Notes: a model not told the origin generated them from the letters alone. Positions 18,273-27,576 are shown, numbered from the stretch's first letter. The stretch: DNA of 64,000 bases from Paludibacteraceae bacterium (GCA_024399495.1 JAKSNY010000001.1:1-64000), one strand, 5' to 3'. A program made the numbers and translations.

Positions 18273-19847
18273 ATGAATATTGTTGATATTTTAAAAATTA
18301 TTGACCATAGAGAGAATGACAGAATAGAATTTAAATCTGCCAAAGGAGGATTTCCTCAATCTTTTTGGTCAACATTCTCTGCTTTTGCTAATACTAATGG
18401 TGGTGTTATAGTATTGGGCGTTAAGGAGAAAGGCAATCATATTCCTATTATTGATAATTTAAGTAACGATGAAGTTGAAAAATTAAAAAATGAGTTTTGG
18501 AATCAGGCTCATAATAAGCAAAAAATAAGTGAATCCTTACTACAAGAAAAGGACGTGAAAACATACAATATAGGAGAATCTTGGATTTTGGTTTTTGAAA
18601 TACCTAGAGCTCACTATACTATAAAACCAATTTTTTTGAATGGTTCTCCATTTGGCAATACGTACAAGAGGAGAAACGAAGGAGACTACCGTTGTACTGA
18701 TGATGAAGTAAGGATAATGTTTTCTGATTCAAACATTAACAAGGACACATTAGATGCAAAAATCCTATCTGGTTATACCATTGATGATATTGATGAGTCA
18801 ACACTTGAAAAATACAGGAAAGAATATAATTGGCGTCACGAAGGGCATCCGTGGACGGAATTGCCAAATAAAGAGTTTTTGACAAAAATAGGTGCATATT
18901 CTAAGGGAAAAGGTATAGAGGGTATAACAGTTGCCGGTATGCTTATGTTTGGTAAGTATGAAAACATATCATCGGGAGATTGCCTGCCTCAATTTTTTGT
19001 TGATTATAAAGAACATTTGGGAGATGATCCTAATGAGCGTTGGTCGGATAGAATTTATCCAGATGGAAGATGGGAATCTAATTTGTGCCAATTCTTTTTC
19101 AAGGTATTAAATAAATTATATGATGCTTTACCAACCCCTTTTAAATTAAACAATGATGGCATTACAAGGCTTGAATACTCTTCCGCACATATTGCTGTAA
19201 GAGAAGCTTTTGCAAATGCTATCATACATGCTAATTATAATAGCCTAGCCAGTATAAAAATTGACAGATGGAAAGACCATATAGAAATAAGTAACCCTGG
19301 TAGTATGCTAGTTTCTGTAGAGCAATTCTATCAAGGACAGCAAAGTGTTTGCCGTAATCCATTGCTTCAAAAAATGTTTGTTTTTATGGGTATTGGAGAG
19401 AAAGCAGGTAGCGGTGCTGATGTAATAATAAAAGGGTGGAAAGATAATCAGTGGATTATACCTGAAATTTCTGAATGTGCAGATCCTGATAGAGTGGTGA
19501 TAAAAATGCAGCTGTCAGGGACTAAGTCAGGGACTAAGTTAGGGACTAAGTTAGGGACTAAGTCTAGTTTAAGTTGGGATTCACTTGAAATTAAGACAGG
19601 ATTGAATTGGAACCAGGTGTCAACCGTTTTTGAAATGCTGAAAGAACCTAATGCATTAAAAGGCATTCAAGAAAAATACGGTATGTCTAATACTTCAAAA
19701 TTTAAGAATAGGTATATAAATCCATTGATAGAAGAGGGATTGGTGTCTATGACTATTCCAGATAAACCGACTAGTTCTAATCAAAAATACGTTTTGTCAA
19801 AAAAAGGTCTAGCAGTGTTGACATATGAGAAATCAAAAAGAGGGTGA
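18273..19847 (+). CDS. AlbA_2 (Schlafen-like) ATP-binding protein
   Basis: A 524-residue protein. The N-terminal AlbA_2 putative DNA-binding domain (residues about 10-135) shows ENDRIEFKSAKG and FANTNGGVIVLGVKEKG. A GHKL-type ATPase-like region follows near residues 305-385 (HIAVREAFANAIIHANY, EISNPGSM, GIGEKAGSGADVI), then a winged-helix-like C-terminus. Residues about 415-431 are a four-fold GTK repeat (GTKSGTKLGTKLGTKS) encoded by 12-bp tandem units. The family is common on mobile and defence-associated DNA, and its role as a regulator is only inferred. The gene is AT-rich, isolated, next to tRNA-Phe, and has its own promoter and terminator, all consistent with acquisition. Confidence 0.85.
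   Translation: MNIVDILKIIDHRENDRIEFKSAKGGFPQSFWSTFSAFANTNGGVIVLGVKEKGNHIPIIDNLSNDEVEKLKNEFWNQAHNKQKISESLLQEKDVKTYNIGESWILVFEIPRAHYTIKPIFLNGSPFGNTYKRRNEGDYRCTDDEVRIMFSDSNINKDTLDAKILSGYTIDDIDESTLEKYRKEYNWRHEGHPWTELPNKEFLTKIGAYSKGKGIEGITVAGMLMFGKYENISSGDCLPQFFVDYKEHLGDDPNERWSDRIYPDGRWESNLCQFFFKVLNKLYDALPTPFKLNNDGITRLEYSSAHIAVREAFANAIIHANYNSLASIKIDRWKDHIEISNPGSMLVSVEQFYQGQQSVCRNPLLQKMFVFMGIGEKAGSGADVIIKGWKDNQWIIPEISECADPDRVVIKMQLSGTKSGTKLGTKLGTKSSLSWDSLEIKTGLNWNQVSTVFEMLKEPNALKGIQEKYGMSNTSKFKNRYINPLIEEGLVSMTIPDKPTSSNQKYVLSKKGLAVLTYEKSKRG
19517..19562. repeat. 12-bp tandem coding repeat
   Basis: Four units of the form gggactaagt(c/t)a lie in frame in the AlbA_2 gene and encode Gly-Thr-Lys-Ser/Leu repeats. 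In-frame slippage at this array would change the linker length without breaking the gene. Confidence 0.85.
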
Positions 19848-19881
19848 CCAAAATAATACCATTTTAGTCACCCTTTTTTTT
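19841..19881 (+). terminator. Intrinsic terminator of the AlbA_2 gene
   Basis: The arms agggtgaccaaaat (19841-19854) and attttagtcaccct (19861-19874) pair at 13 of 14 positions and run into a T tract (19874-19881). The stop codon TGA at 19845-19847 is inside the left arm. Confidence 0.85.
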
Positions 19882-19906
19882 CATTTTGTGGTGCCGGTTC
19901 CCTTGT

Positions 19907-20593
19907 TTACGAAATCAATGTCTCCACAAGTTCAGGAACACCCTCTGCGGCTCGTTTCTTTATAAAGGTGAATGGCTCTCCCACTCCCACTAAATCGGGA
20001 TTCCCTGGGTCAACAAGATAAACAGGTACGCCTTGCCGTACATACTGTAATAGCGATGCGGCAGGATAGACTTTCAGTGATGTACCTACAACTATAAATA
20101 TATCCGCTTTTTGAGTAATCTCTATTGCCTTAACAAGATTAGGCACGCTCTCACCAAAAAACACAATATAAGGTCTCAGCAGTGAGCCATCGGAGTGGCG
20201 GGCATCGTACTCCTGTTTCCAACCGTCTATTGGCACAGTGGCAGTCTCATCATCGCTGCTACGGAGTTTCATAAGTTCTCCGTGCAGGTGGGTTATATCT
20301 GTACTGCCTGCACGCTCATGCAGATTATCCACGTTCTGAGTGATTACCTTAACAGGAAAATACTTTTCCAGCTTGGCTATGGCATAGTGGGCTGCATTAG
20401 GCTCCTTGGTAAGCAACTCCTTACGGCGCTCATTATAGAAATCAATCACGCCTTTACGGTTCCATATCATAGCCTCAGCAGTACATACCTCTTCTACGCT
20501 ATGGTTACACCACAAGCCGTCACTGTCTCTGAAAGTTGCAATTCCGCTGTCAGCAGAGACTCCTGCACCCGTAAATACTACAATGTTTTTCAT
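19907..20593 (-). CDS. cobB: Sirtuin, NAD-dependent protein deacylase
   Basis: A 228-residue SIR2-family enzyme that removes acyl groups from lysines using NAD in the cytoplasm. Visible motifs are VFTGAGVSADSGIATFRD (NAD site), TQNVDNLHERAG (catalytic region), the catalytic histidine in THLHGEL, and VGTSLKVYPAA. The four zinc-binding cysteines found in many sirtuins are absent from the small domain, which I recall as usual for Bacteroidota homologues. The start at 20593 (MKNIVVFTGAG) overlaps the stop of the transporter gene by 4 nt, which fixes it against a longer in-frame reading. Its target may be linked to metabolism of the transported acid, by inference only. Confidence 0.92.
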   Translation of the reverse strand: MKNIVVFTGAGVSADSGIATFRDSDGLWCNHSVEEVCTAEAMIWNRKGVIDFYNERRKELLTKEPNAAHYAIAKLEKYFPVKVITQNVDNLHERAGSTDITHLHGELMKLRSSDDETATVPIDGWKQEYDARHSDGSLLRPYIVFFGESVPNLVKAIEITQKADIFIVVGTSLKVYPAASLLQYVRQGVPVYLVDPGNPDLVGVGEPFTFIKKRAAEGVPELVETLIS

Positions 20594-22029
20594 GCTAGAA
20601 CAATATATTGCCAAATAGTGAACATACAAACAATTGCAAGTGTAAGGGCAAATAACCCGATGATAACACCTGCGGTAGCCATCTGTTTTGTTGAAACCAA
20701 TCCTGTAGAGTAGGCTATACCGTTAGATGGCGTTGATATAGGAAGCACTACAGCGTAAGATGCGGCAAGTGCCACAATTACAAGCAGGGCGGTAATACCT
20801 CCAAACGGAGTAAGAGCCGAACCCATACCAAGACCTATAGCAAGCATCATAGGCATCATCATAGCGGCAGTGGCAGTATTGCTGATAAATACGGAGAGAC
20901 CCCAGCATAGCAGACCTGCAAATATAATTACAAGTGCAGGAGACATCGTGTCAAATGGAATAGAGACTACTATATTCTTAGCCAATCCCGTCTCCTCCAT
21001 ACCTGCACCAAGAGCAAAACCTCCTGCCACCATCCACAGTACGCTCCACTCTAATTTCTGAATATCAGCTGCCTTAAATATTCCTGTAATGGAGAATACC
21101 ACAATAGGAATAAGGGCTACAATACTTATGTTAAGTCCTGTTAAAGTATCTGTCATCCATAGTATGATTGTGAGAATGGTGGTGCAGATTATGGTCCAGA
21201 ATTTCCATCTGTCGCAAGGCTTTACATCGCCCTTCTCTATCTTTAGGTTAATTTCCTCACTCTTAAATGGGAAAAGCTTTAATAGAATAAACCAAGCCAC
21301 AAAAATAATCACAAGCATACAAGGGACTATGGTAACTACCCAATCCCCAAATCCCAAACCTAAATTCAGCCCGTTAGGGTCATTCAGATATTTAAGTGCA
21401 ATAGCGTTAGGAGGGGTCCCTATCGGGGTACCGGTACCACCTACAACGGCACTTATAGGAATACCTGTAACAAGAGCGGCACTTCCCTTCTCATCGGCAG
21501 GCAGGTTCTTAAATACCGGAGCCAGCATTGCAAACATCATTGCAGATGTGGCACTGTCACTTACAAACATTGAGATAATTGCCGTAGTGAGCATTATTCC
21601 TAAAAGAATGTATTTGGATTTGTGTCCAAAAGGCTTTAGAATAATGTAAGCCATTTGTTTATCAAGTCCCGATGAAGAAGCAACCTCTGCAATTACAAAG
21701 CCACCTAAAAACAATATGATTATGGGGTCTGCAAATGATGCCAGGATTTTTTCATAATCGATAAGGTGTTCAGGGGCTATCCCTTCCCTCATAAAATTAA
21801 GACCTCCGTCAGAGACCGTAAATGTAATTATGAGCATACATATAATACTTGTCACCCAAGCAGATACAGGCTCAAATACCCACATCAATGCGGTAAAGAC
21901 AAACACAGCAAGCATTCTCTGCTGTGCAATATCCATATTGGCAAGTGGAATCCACTCAATAGGCATAAACCCTAACACCAGACCAATTACTGATATGACA
22001 ACTAATTTAATGATGTTGTTTTTTGACAT
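20590..22029 (-). CDS. SLC13/DASS family sodium-coupled dicarboxylate transporter
   Basis: A 479-residue inner-membrane carrier with about 11 hydrophobic segments. Family marks include the paired helical-hairpin motifs SDSATSAMMFAMLAPVF and ISNTATAAMMMPMMLAIG, which contain the SNT-type substrate-binding loops, and PIGTPPNAIAL. DASS proteins import succinate, malate, citrate or sulfate with sodium, and the substrate here is not certain. The sirtuin gene follows with a 4-nt overlap. A -7 element on the minus strand lies at 22051-22058. Confidence 0.9.
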   Translation of the reverse strand: MSKNNIIKLVVISVIGLVLGFMPIEWIPLANMDIAQQRMLAVFVFTALMWVFEPVSAWVTSIICMLIITFTVSDGGLNFMREGIAPEHLIDYEKILASFADPIIILFLGGFVIAEVASSSGLDKQMAYIILKPFGHKSKYILLGIMLTTAIISMFVSDSATSAMMFAMLAPVFKNLPADEKGSAALVTGIPISAVVGGTGTPIGTPPNAIALKYLNDPNGLNLGLGFGDWVVTIVPCMLVIIFVAWFILLKLFPFKSEEINLKIEKGDVKPCDRWKFWTIICTTILTIILWMTDTLTGLNISIVALIPIVVFSITGIFKAADIQKLEWSVLWMVAGGFALGAGMEETGLAKNIVVSIPFDTMSPALVIIFAGLLCWGLSVFISNTATAAMMMPMMLAIGLGMGSALTPFGGITALLVIVALAASYAVVLPISTPSNGIAYSTGLVSTKQMATAGVIIGLFALTLAIVCMFTIWQYIVLA

Positions 22030-22050
22030 AGGATAAAAGATTTAGAATAA

Positions 22051-22058
22051 CAAAAGTA
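22051..22058 (-). promoter_or_regulatory. -7 element for the SLC13-sirtuin operon
   Basis: The minus strand reads TACTTTTG, an exact TAnnTTTG match, 21 nt upstream of the transporter start. It is divergent from the argD promoter 22 nt away. Confidence 0.6.
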
Positions 22059-22079
22059 CAAAAAATAAAATAAAATGAG

Positions 22080-22087
22080 TAATTTTG
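22080..22087 (+). promoter_or_regulatory. -7 element for argD
   Basis: TAATTTTG matches TAnnTTTG. Transcription would start near 22095, after the upstream in-frame ATG at 22075. This supports the ATG at 22111 as the real start. Confidence 0.65.
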
Positions 22088-22110
22088 CAGATAATTTAGA
22101 AAAAATTATT

Positions 22111-23232
22111 ATGAAACTATTTGATGTTTATCCTCTGTTCCCCATTGAGATAGTTAGAGGCAATGGTTGCCATGTATATGACAACAATGGTGTGGAATAC
22201 CTTGATTTGTATGGCGGTCATGCCGTAATATCAGTAGGTCACGCCCATCCTGACTATGTAAAAGCCATTAGTGAACAAGTGGCTAAATTAGGGTTCTATT
22301 CCAATTCAGTAATAAACGGTCTGCAACGTAAACTTGCCGATAAAATGGGCAAAATTTGCGGATATGACGACTACTCGCTATTCCTTGTCAATTCAGGTGC
22401 GGAGGCTAATGAGAACGCTCTTAAACTTGCCTCTTTCTATAATAACAGACGTAAGGTTTTAGCGTTCAAGAAATCGTTTCATGGCAGGACATCTGCAGCG
22501 GTAAGAGTTACTGATATTCCTAAATACATAGCCCCTGTAAATGAGGGTCTTGAAGTTCATTTTGTGCAACTCAACGATATTGAGGCAGTAAAAGAGAAAT
22601 TGCAGACCAAGGAGTTCTCTTCAGTGATTATAGAGGGTATTCAAGGCATAGGTGGTATTCAAGTACCCGATGACTGCTTTATGCGTCAACTTCGTGATAT
22701 ATGCACAGAAACAGATACGGTTCTTATCCTTGATGAGATACAGTCAGGATACGGACGTAGCGGAAAATTCTTTGCTCACCAATATTCAGGCATCAAGGCA
22801 GACCTTATAACAGTGGCAAAAGGCATTTGCAACGGATTCCCTATGAGTGGTATGCTTATAAGTCCTAAATTCACTCCTGTATATGGTCAACTTGGAACCA
22901 CATTTGGCGGCAATCATCTTGGTTGTGCAGGTGCGATAGCGGTTTTGGATATAATGGAGAAAGAAAACCTGATACAGAACGCATCGGAAGTAGGTGCGTT
23001 TTTGCTTGATGAATTGGGTAAAATTGAGGGCATAAAAGAAGTTCGCGGACGTGGACTTATGATAGGGCTTGAGTTTGAACAGCCTATTAAGGAGATTAGG
23101 TCAAAGCTTCTGTTTGAGCAACACGTATTTACTGGTGTGGCAGGGACAAACACTATCCGTCTTCTTCCACCACTGTGCCTTACTATGGCAGATGCACGTG
23201 AGTTCCTCACCCGATTCAAGAAGTGCCTTTAA
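22111..23232 (+). CDS. argD: Acetylornithine/succinylornithine aminotransferase
   Basis: A 373-residue fold-type I PLP enzyme catalysing transamination between N-acyl-glutamate semialdehyde and glutamate in arginine synthesis. Marks are SGAEANENALKLA, KKSFHGRTSAA, LILDEIQSGYGRSGKF and the PLP lysine in TVAKGICNGFPM. The start at 22111 (MKLFDVYPLF) agrees with homologues and the promoter position. Bacteroidota arginine synthesis is reported to use succinylated intermediates, so the substrate may be the N-succinyl form. It stands opposite the other arg genes, and its 3' end overlaps the MATE gene by 4 nt in convergent orientation. Confidence 0.92.
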   Translation: MKLFDVYPLFPIEIVRGNGCHVYDNNGVEYLDLYGGHAVISVGHAHPDYVKAISEQVAKLGFYSNSVINGLQRKLADKMGKICGYDDYSLFLVNSGAEANENALKLASFYNNRRKVLAFKKSFHGRTSAAVRVTDIPKYIAPVNEGLEVHFVQLNDIEAVKEKLQTKEFSSVIIEGIQGIGGIQVPDDCFMRQLRDICTETDTVLILDEIQSGYGRSGKFFAHQYSGIKADLITVAKGICNGFPMSGMLISPKFTPVYGQLGTTFGGNHLGCAGAIAVLDIMEKENLIQNASEVGAFLLDELGKIEGIKEVRGRGLMIGLEFEQPIKEIRSKLLFEQHVFTGVAGTNTIRLLPPLCLTMADAREFLTRFKKCL

Positions 23233-24560
23233 TATCCGTATCTTTTTCTGTAACCTAAAAGCAGACCTATTGATAATATCAAAGCAAATAGGTCTGCAAA
23301 GTCAACTGCCACCCATATACCGTCAACTCCAAACAGTTCAGGGAGAATAAAAACACACCCAAGTTCAAACAAAAGGGTGCGTGAGAATGCCGCCACCGCT
23401 GATACAATACCGTTATTAAGTCCTGTAAACCACGTTGATACAAACATATTTATACCGCATATCATAAAGCTTATCATATATAGCCGTATGGCATGCGTTG
23501 TAAGTGCGGTAAGTTCTGCATCGTAACCTACAAAAATACGGGCACAGAGACTACTGGTACATTCAGAGAGAATAGTAAGCCCTGTTCCTATTACTCCAGT
23601 AATAATAAGGCTGTGACGGAGCAAACTACGCAGTTCAACCTTGTCATCAGCACCGTAGTTGTAACCTATTATCGGGTTTACTGTAAGGTTATAGCCAATG
23701 AATATGGCGGCAAAAATAAATCCGATGTATAGCAAAATTCCGTATGCCGCCACACCATCAGGTCCTATAAGGCGTATCAATTGATAGTTGTAACATATAC
23801 TCACAACAGATAAAGATACATTGCCTACATACTCAGACAATCCGTTAGTACAAGCCTTAAGAATATATCCGTAACTTATATTGGAATGAGTAAGCTGTAG
23901 TGCGGAGTTATTTCTGTCCGATGAAAAATAAATGAGAGGGAACAGCATTGCGGCTAAATGAGATGTAACAGTTGCTATGGCGGCTCCCTCAACACCCCAT
24001 CCAAAACCAATGATAAACAGAGCGTCAAGCCCCACATTCATTATTCCGCTTATTGCAGTAACCATAGTTCCCAAAGTAGGTTTCTCTGCGGTCATGTAGA
24101 GAGATTGGAACGCTATTGTAATAATAAATGCAGGAATGCCAAGCAAACATATTCTGCCGTATGATACTGTAAGCCTTGCAAATTCTCCTTTAGCACCGCA
24201 ACTGTCAATTATTGTAGGGAAAAGGATAAACATCAGAACGGAAAATAGAATACCCGATATTGCCGCCTCACGTATTATCTTGCTGAAAATCTCATTTGCA
24301 CGCTTCCTATGCCCCCTACCCATAGCCTTTGAGACAAGAGCACTGCCTCCGCTGCCAAACATCATTCCAAGAGACCCTATAAGCATAAGGAACGGCGATG
24401 CCATATTTATTGCCGAAAATGCTGTTGCTCCGACAAAATTAGATACAAAAAAACCGTCAACTATGCTGTATATTGATGCAAACAACATAGTGACTATTGA
24501 CGGAACCGCCGTCCTCAACAATCTTTTGTATCCGTAGTGTCCGCTAAGAGAAACCTGCAT
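23229..24560 (-). CDS. MATE family efflux transporter
   Basis: A 443-residue inner-membrane protein with 12 predicted hydrophobic helices in two similar halves, typical of MATE multidrug/sodium or proton antiporters. The N-terminal half contains FFVSNFVGATAFSAINMASP and FGSGGSALVSKAMGRG, which resemble the conserved entrance motifs. The substrate is unknown. It lies 10 nt downstream of argC on the same strand, so it is probably cotranscribed with the arginine genes, an uncommon partner for that pathway. It might export an intermediate or simply be inserted. Confidence 0.9.
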   Translation of the reverse strand: MQVSLSGHYGYKRLLRTAVPSIVTMLFASIYSIVDGFFVSNFVGATAFSAINMASPFLMLIGSLGMMFGSGGSALVSKAMGRGHRKRANEIFSKIIREAAISGILFSVLMFILFPTIIDSCGAKGEFARLTVSYGRICLLGIPAFIITIAFQSLYMTAEKPTLGTMVTAISGIMNVGLDALFIIGFGWGVEGAAIATVTSHLAAMLFPLIYFSSDRNNSALQLTHSNISYGYILKACTNGLSEYVGNVSLSVVSICYNYQLIRLIGPDGVAAYGILLYIGFIFAAIFIGYNLTVNPIIGYNYGADDKVELRSLLRHSLIITGVIGTGLTILSECTSSLCARIFVGYDAELTALTTHAIRLYMISFMICGINMFVSTWFTGLNNGIVSAVAAFSRTLLFELGCVFILPELFGVDGIWVAVDFADLFALILSIGLLLGYRKRYGY

Positions 24561-24569
24561 TTAATGTAT

Positions 24570-25532
24570 TTAAAATGCCGAACTCTTGAGTTTTAGCCCC
24601 GCAGTTTCATCCAGTCCGAACATTAGGTTCATATTCTGAACCGCCTGCCCCGATGCACCCTTAAGCAAATTGTCTATCATGGAGAGGACTAACAATTTGT
24701 CTCCATGTTTTTCTACATGTACAATGGCTTTGTTTGTATTCACCACTTGTTTCATATCAGGATTTTCATCCATAACAAATGTGAATGCGGCATCCTTGTA
24801 GAAATCCTTATAGAGTTTTACAGCCTCTTCTGCACTAAGTTTGCAATCAAGGTGGGAAGCAATGAAAATGCCTCTTGCAAAATCACCTCTGAACGGAATA
24901 AAATTGATGTTCTTGTCAAAACTTGGCTGAAGTTTGTGCATTGTTTGGTTTATCTCTATAAGATGCTGATGCTCAAATGCTTTATAAACAGACAAATTAT
25001 TGTTTCTCCAACTGAAATGGGTGGTTGCTCCTGGTTTTACTCCTGCCCCTGTGGAACCTGTAATACCTGAGGTCTGAACTTCTGAATTAAGCAGACCGTT
25101 AGCGGCAAGTGGAATAAGTCCAAGTTGTATTGCTGTGGCAAAGCACCCCGGATTTGCAAGCAAAGAGCACTCTTTTATGCGTTCTCTGTTTATCTCTGGC
25201 AGTCCATAGACATAGCCATTGCTCTCATCACGATAGTCTTGAGCCAAGTCTATAACTTTAAGTGACTCCGGTTTTTTATGTTCCGCCCAAAACTCTGTGC
25301 TTTTGCCGTGACCTGAACACATAAATACCACATCTATGGAATTTAAGTCCATTTCATCGGTAAAATCCATATCTGTTTCACCAAACAGACCCTCGTGTAC
25401 GGAGTACAGTTTGTTACCTGCATTACTGCTGCTGTTTACAAACTTAATTTCCACATTAGGGTGGTTAAGGAGTATTCTTAATAACTCCCCTGCGGTATAA
25501 CCAGCACCTCCTATAATTCCAGCTTTTATCAT
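24570..25532 (-). CDS. argC: N-acetyl/succinyl-gamma-glutamyl-phosphate reductase
   Basis: A 320-residue NADPH-dependent reductase making N-acyl-glutamate semialdehyde, the third step towards ornithine. The Rossmann motif IIGGAGYTAGELLRIL opens the protein. The catalytic cysteine is in LANPGCFATAIQLGL, and TGSTGAGVKPGATTH and AFEHQHLIEI belong to the substrate site. The start at 25532 (MIKAGIIGGAG) was chosen over an upstream in-frame ATG that would lie inside argG. A single nt separates it from the argG stop, so the two are translationally linked. Confidence 0.94.
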   Translation of the reverse strand: MIKAGIIGGAGYTAGELLRILLNHPNVEIKFVNSSSNAGNKLYSVHEGLFGETDMDFTDEMDLNSIDVVFMCSGHGKSTEFWAEHKKPESLKVIDLAQDYRDESNGYVYGLPEINRERIKECSLLANPGCFATAIQLGLIPLAANGLLNSEVQTSGITGSTGAGVKPGATTHFSWRNNNLSVYKAFEHQHLIEINQTMHKLQPSFDKNINFIPFRGDFARGIFIASHLDCKLSAEEAVKLYKDFYKDAAFTFVMDENPDMKQVVNTNKAIVHVEKHGDKLLVLSMIDNLLKGASGQAVQNMNLMFGLDETAGLKLKSSAF

Positions 25533-25533
25533 T

Positions 25534-26730
25534 TTATTTTCTCTCGTTTGGGTGAGCAAGATAGTATGCACGTAATGCTGTGGATGTTACTTTTATAAAG
25601 CCTTTGGCATCCTCAGAACTCCATGCCTTGGCAGTCTCACCATACTCACCTAATTTATTCTTAACCAAATCATTAGGAGAATCAACCCCTACTGTTTGGA
25701 ATCCTAACGGACGTAATTCCAATGTAACCTCTCCTGTTACGTTACGCTGACTGCTTTGAAGCATTGCCTCTATATCAGGCATTACAGGCTCCAGATACTG
25801 ACTCTCATGAAGGAACATTCCATACCAATTGGAAACCTGGTCTTTCCAATATTGCTGCCATTTGCTAAGTGTGTATTTCTCAAGGAAACGGTGTGCTCCT
25901 ATTATAAGCATTGGGGCGGCGGCTTCAAATCCAACTCTACCCTTGATACCTATTATAGTATCACCTACATGGCAATCCCTGCCTATTCCGTATGCGGCAC
26001 CTATCTCCTCCACTGCCTGAATGGCTTTAATCTTATCTGTAAATTTCTTGCCGTTTACACTGCAAAGTTCTCCCTTGTCAAACCCTAATTTTAGTATTTC
26101 AGGACCCTCTTTTGTGGGGTGCTTAAGATAAGCGGACTCTGGCAAACCTTGTTTGGAATCAAGAATTTCTCCTCCACAAATAGATGTTCCCCAAATGCCT
26201 ACGTTATAAGAGTACTTTAACTTGGTGAAATCGGCAAAAAATCCGTTTTTATTAAGATAATCAACCTCCTCTTGGCGGCTTAGGTTGCCGTCTCTTGTAA
26301 GGGTTATTATCTCTACTCCAGGTGCCATTACAAGGAATGTCATATCAAAACGGATTTGGTCGTTGCCGGCACCTGTAGAGCCATGTGCTATGGCAGAAGC
26401 ACCTATCTCATTTGCATATCGGGCTATGGCTATGGCTTGGAATATACGTTCAGAGCTTACTGAAATAGGGTAACAGTTGTTACGTAGTACATTGCCAAAA
26501 ACCATATATTTTAGGCTCTTCTCATAGTACTCTTGTGTAACATCAAGTGTTACATATTTTTTTGCACCTAATTTGTAGGCGTTCTCCTCATTCTTTTTTA
26601 GCTGCTCCGCACTGAAACCTCCTGTGTTTGCACAGGCTGCATAAACTTCATAACCTTTCTCTTTTGCAAGATACATAACGGTGTAAGATGTGTCCAAACC
26701 ACCGCTAAAAGCTACAACTACTTTTTTCAT
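25534..26730 (-). CDS. argG: Argininosuccinate synthase
   Basis: A 398-residue cytoplasmic enzyme joining citrulline and aspartate with ATP. The PP-loop VVAFSGGLDTSYTVMYLA opens the chain, and HGSTGAGNDQIRFDMT and GRVGFEAAAPMLIIGAH are the substrate-site motifs. Length is normal. The 213-nt gap upstream, towards the GNAT gene, holds a reverse-oriented mini-hairpin module and an octamer array, whereas argC follows at once. Confidence 0.96.
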   Translation of the reverse strand: MKKVVVAFSGGLDTSYTVMYLAKEKGYEVYAACANTGGFSAEQLKKNEENAYKLGAKKYVTLDVTQEYYEKSLKYMVFGNVLRNNCYPISVSSERIFQAIAIARYANEIGASAIAHGSTGAGNDQIRFDMTFLVMAPGVEIITLTRDGNLSRQEEVDYLNKNGFFADFTKLKYSYNVGIWGTSICGGEILDSKQGLPESAYLKHPTKEGPEILKLGFDKGELCSVNGKKFTDKIKAIQAVEEIGAAYGIGRDCHVGDTIIGIKGRVGFEAAAPMLIIGAHRFLEKYTLSKWQQYWKDQVSNWYGMFLHESQYLEPVMPDIEAMLQSSQRNVTGEVTLELRPLGFQTVGVDSPNDLVKNKLGEYGETAKAWSSEDAKGFIKVTSTALRAYYLAHPNERK

Positions 26731-26835
26731 ATTTTTCTTACTGTTTATTAAAATAAAACTCTCTTTTGAACATCTTTACTACTTTAACATACACTCTTTT
26801 ATTCAGAGAAAAATATGAAAAAAGCAGTTTATTCC

Positions 26836-26942
26836 TTTATTTATTGGGGCATATCCCCAAACCCCTACGTGCTCCGCACGACTGACTATCGTCAGTTGTC
26901 GCTTCGCTCCGAATCACCGAATCACCGAATCACCGAATCACC
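26836..26942. repeat. Mini-hairpin module and octamer array upstream of argG
   Basis: Read on the minus strand this is the same module as at 1-350: gggg/cccc around atatg (26846-26858), cgtgc/gcacg (26868-26880) and actgac/gtcagt (26881-26896), with the aataaa-aagga tail towards argG. Four exact gaatcacc octamers occupy 26911-26942 and reach the stop codon of the GNAT gene. As at the other two sites, the module faces the downstream gene in the same orientation. Confidence 0.8.
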
Positions 26943-26943
26943 A

Positions 26944-27576
26944 TCAATTTGGGAATCCGTTGGGAAATCTTCTCTTTATTATTTCTATCACCTCAGGGTC
27001 TTTCTCAAGTTCCTCATTGGCATCACGTACACTACGTTCACGCTTTGGGTCATACAGCATACCTGTACATACGCAATAACGCCTATCAGTACGCTTAAGC
27101 ACATCGTGGTTTATGCAACCCTCACATCCTTTCCAAAACGTTTCATCGTCTGTAAGTTGGGCAAATGTAACAGGTATATAGCCATGCTCCGTGTTAAGTT
27201 TCATAACAGCCGCTCCAGACGTTAAGCTAAATATCTTAGCCTCCGGCCAACGCATACGGGCAAGGGTGAATGTTACATGCTTGATTCTCTTGGCTACTCC
27301 CAATCCTCTGAATTTTTCAGGCACTATAAGACCCGATGTGGTGACGTAGTGCTTGCCTCCCCATGTCTCTATATAACTGAACCCTGCAAACTCATCTCCG
27401 TAAAGTGCAATGACGGCTTTCCCCTCAAGCATTTTCTGTTTTACATATTCTGGATTACGTTTTGCAATTCCTGTTCCTCTGACGGCGGCTGCTGAGGCTA
27501 TTGTTGTAAGTATGGTATCCACATACTTTATGTGACTCTCGTCTGCCACAACAATTTTAATATCTGACGCTTTCAT
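26944..27576 (-). CDS. GNAT acyltransferase, probable N-acylglutamate synthase of arginine synthesis
   Basis: A 210-residue GNAT enzyme. The acetyl-CoA-type loop is seen at VPEKFRGLGVAKRIKHVTFT, followed by FSLTSGAAVMKLNTEHGYIPV. A cysteine-rich stretch (GCEGCINHDVL...YCVCTGM) near residues 150-175 is unusual for GNATs. A homologue at the same place in Bacteroides arginine clusters has, as I recall, been implicated genetically as the first enzyme of the succinylated route, N-succinylglutamate synthase. Position between argR and argG supports this. Acceptor and acyl donor are inference. Confidence 0.82.
   Translation of the reverse strand: MKASDIKIVVADESHIKYVDTILTTIASAAAVRGTGIAKRNPEYVKQKMLEGKAVIALYGDEFAGFSYIETWGGKHYVTTSGLIVPEKFRGLGVAKRIKHVTFTLARMRWPEAKIFSLTSGAAVMKLNTEHGYIPVTFAQLTDDETFWKGCEGCINHDVLKRTDRRYCVCTGMLYDPKRERSVRDANEELEKDPEVIEIIKRRFPNGFPN

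Noticed and set aside
26911-26942. A CRISPR or satellite from four identical octamers
   Set aside because: The unit is eight bases with no spacers and matches arrays elsewhere, so it is described as a simple-sequence family.
26815-27225. A plus-strand reading frame beginning in the repeat module upstream of argG
   Set aside because: It is made from octamer and mini-hairpin DNA and then runs antisense through the GNAT gene, so it is not a protein-coding gene.
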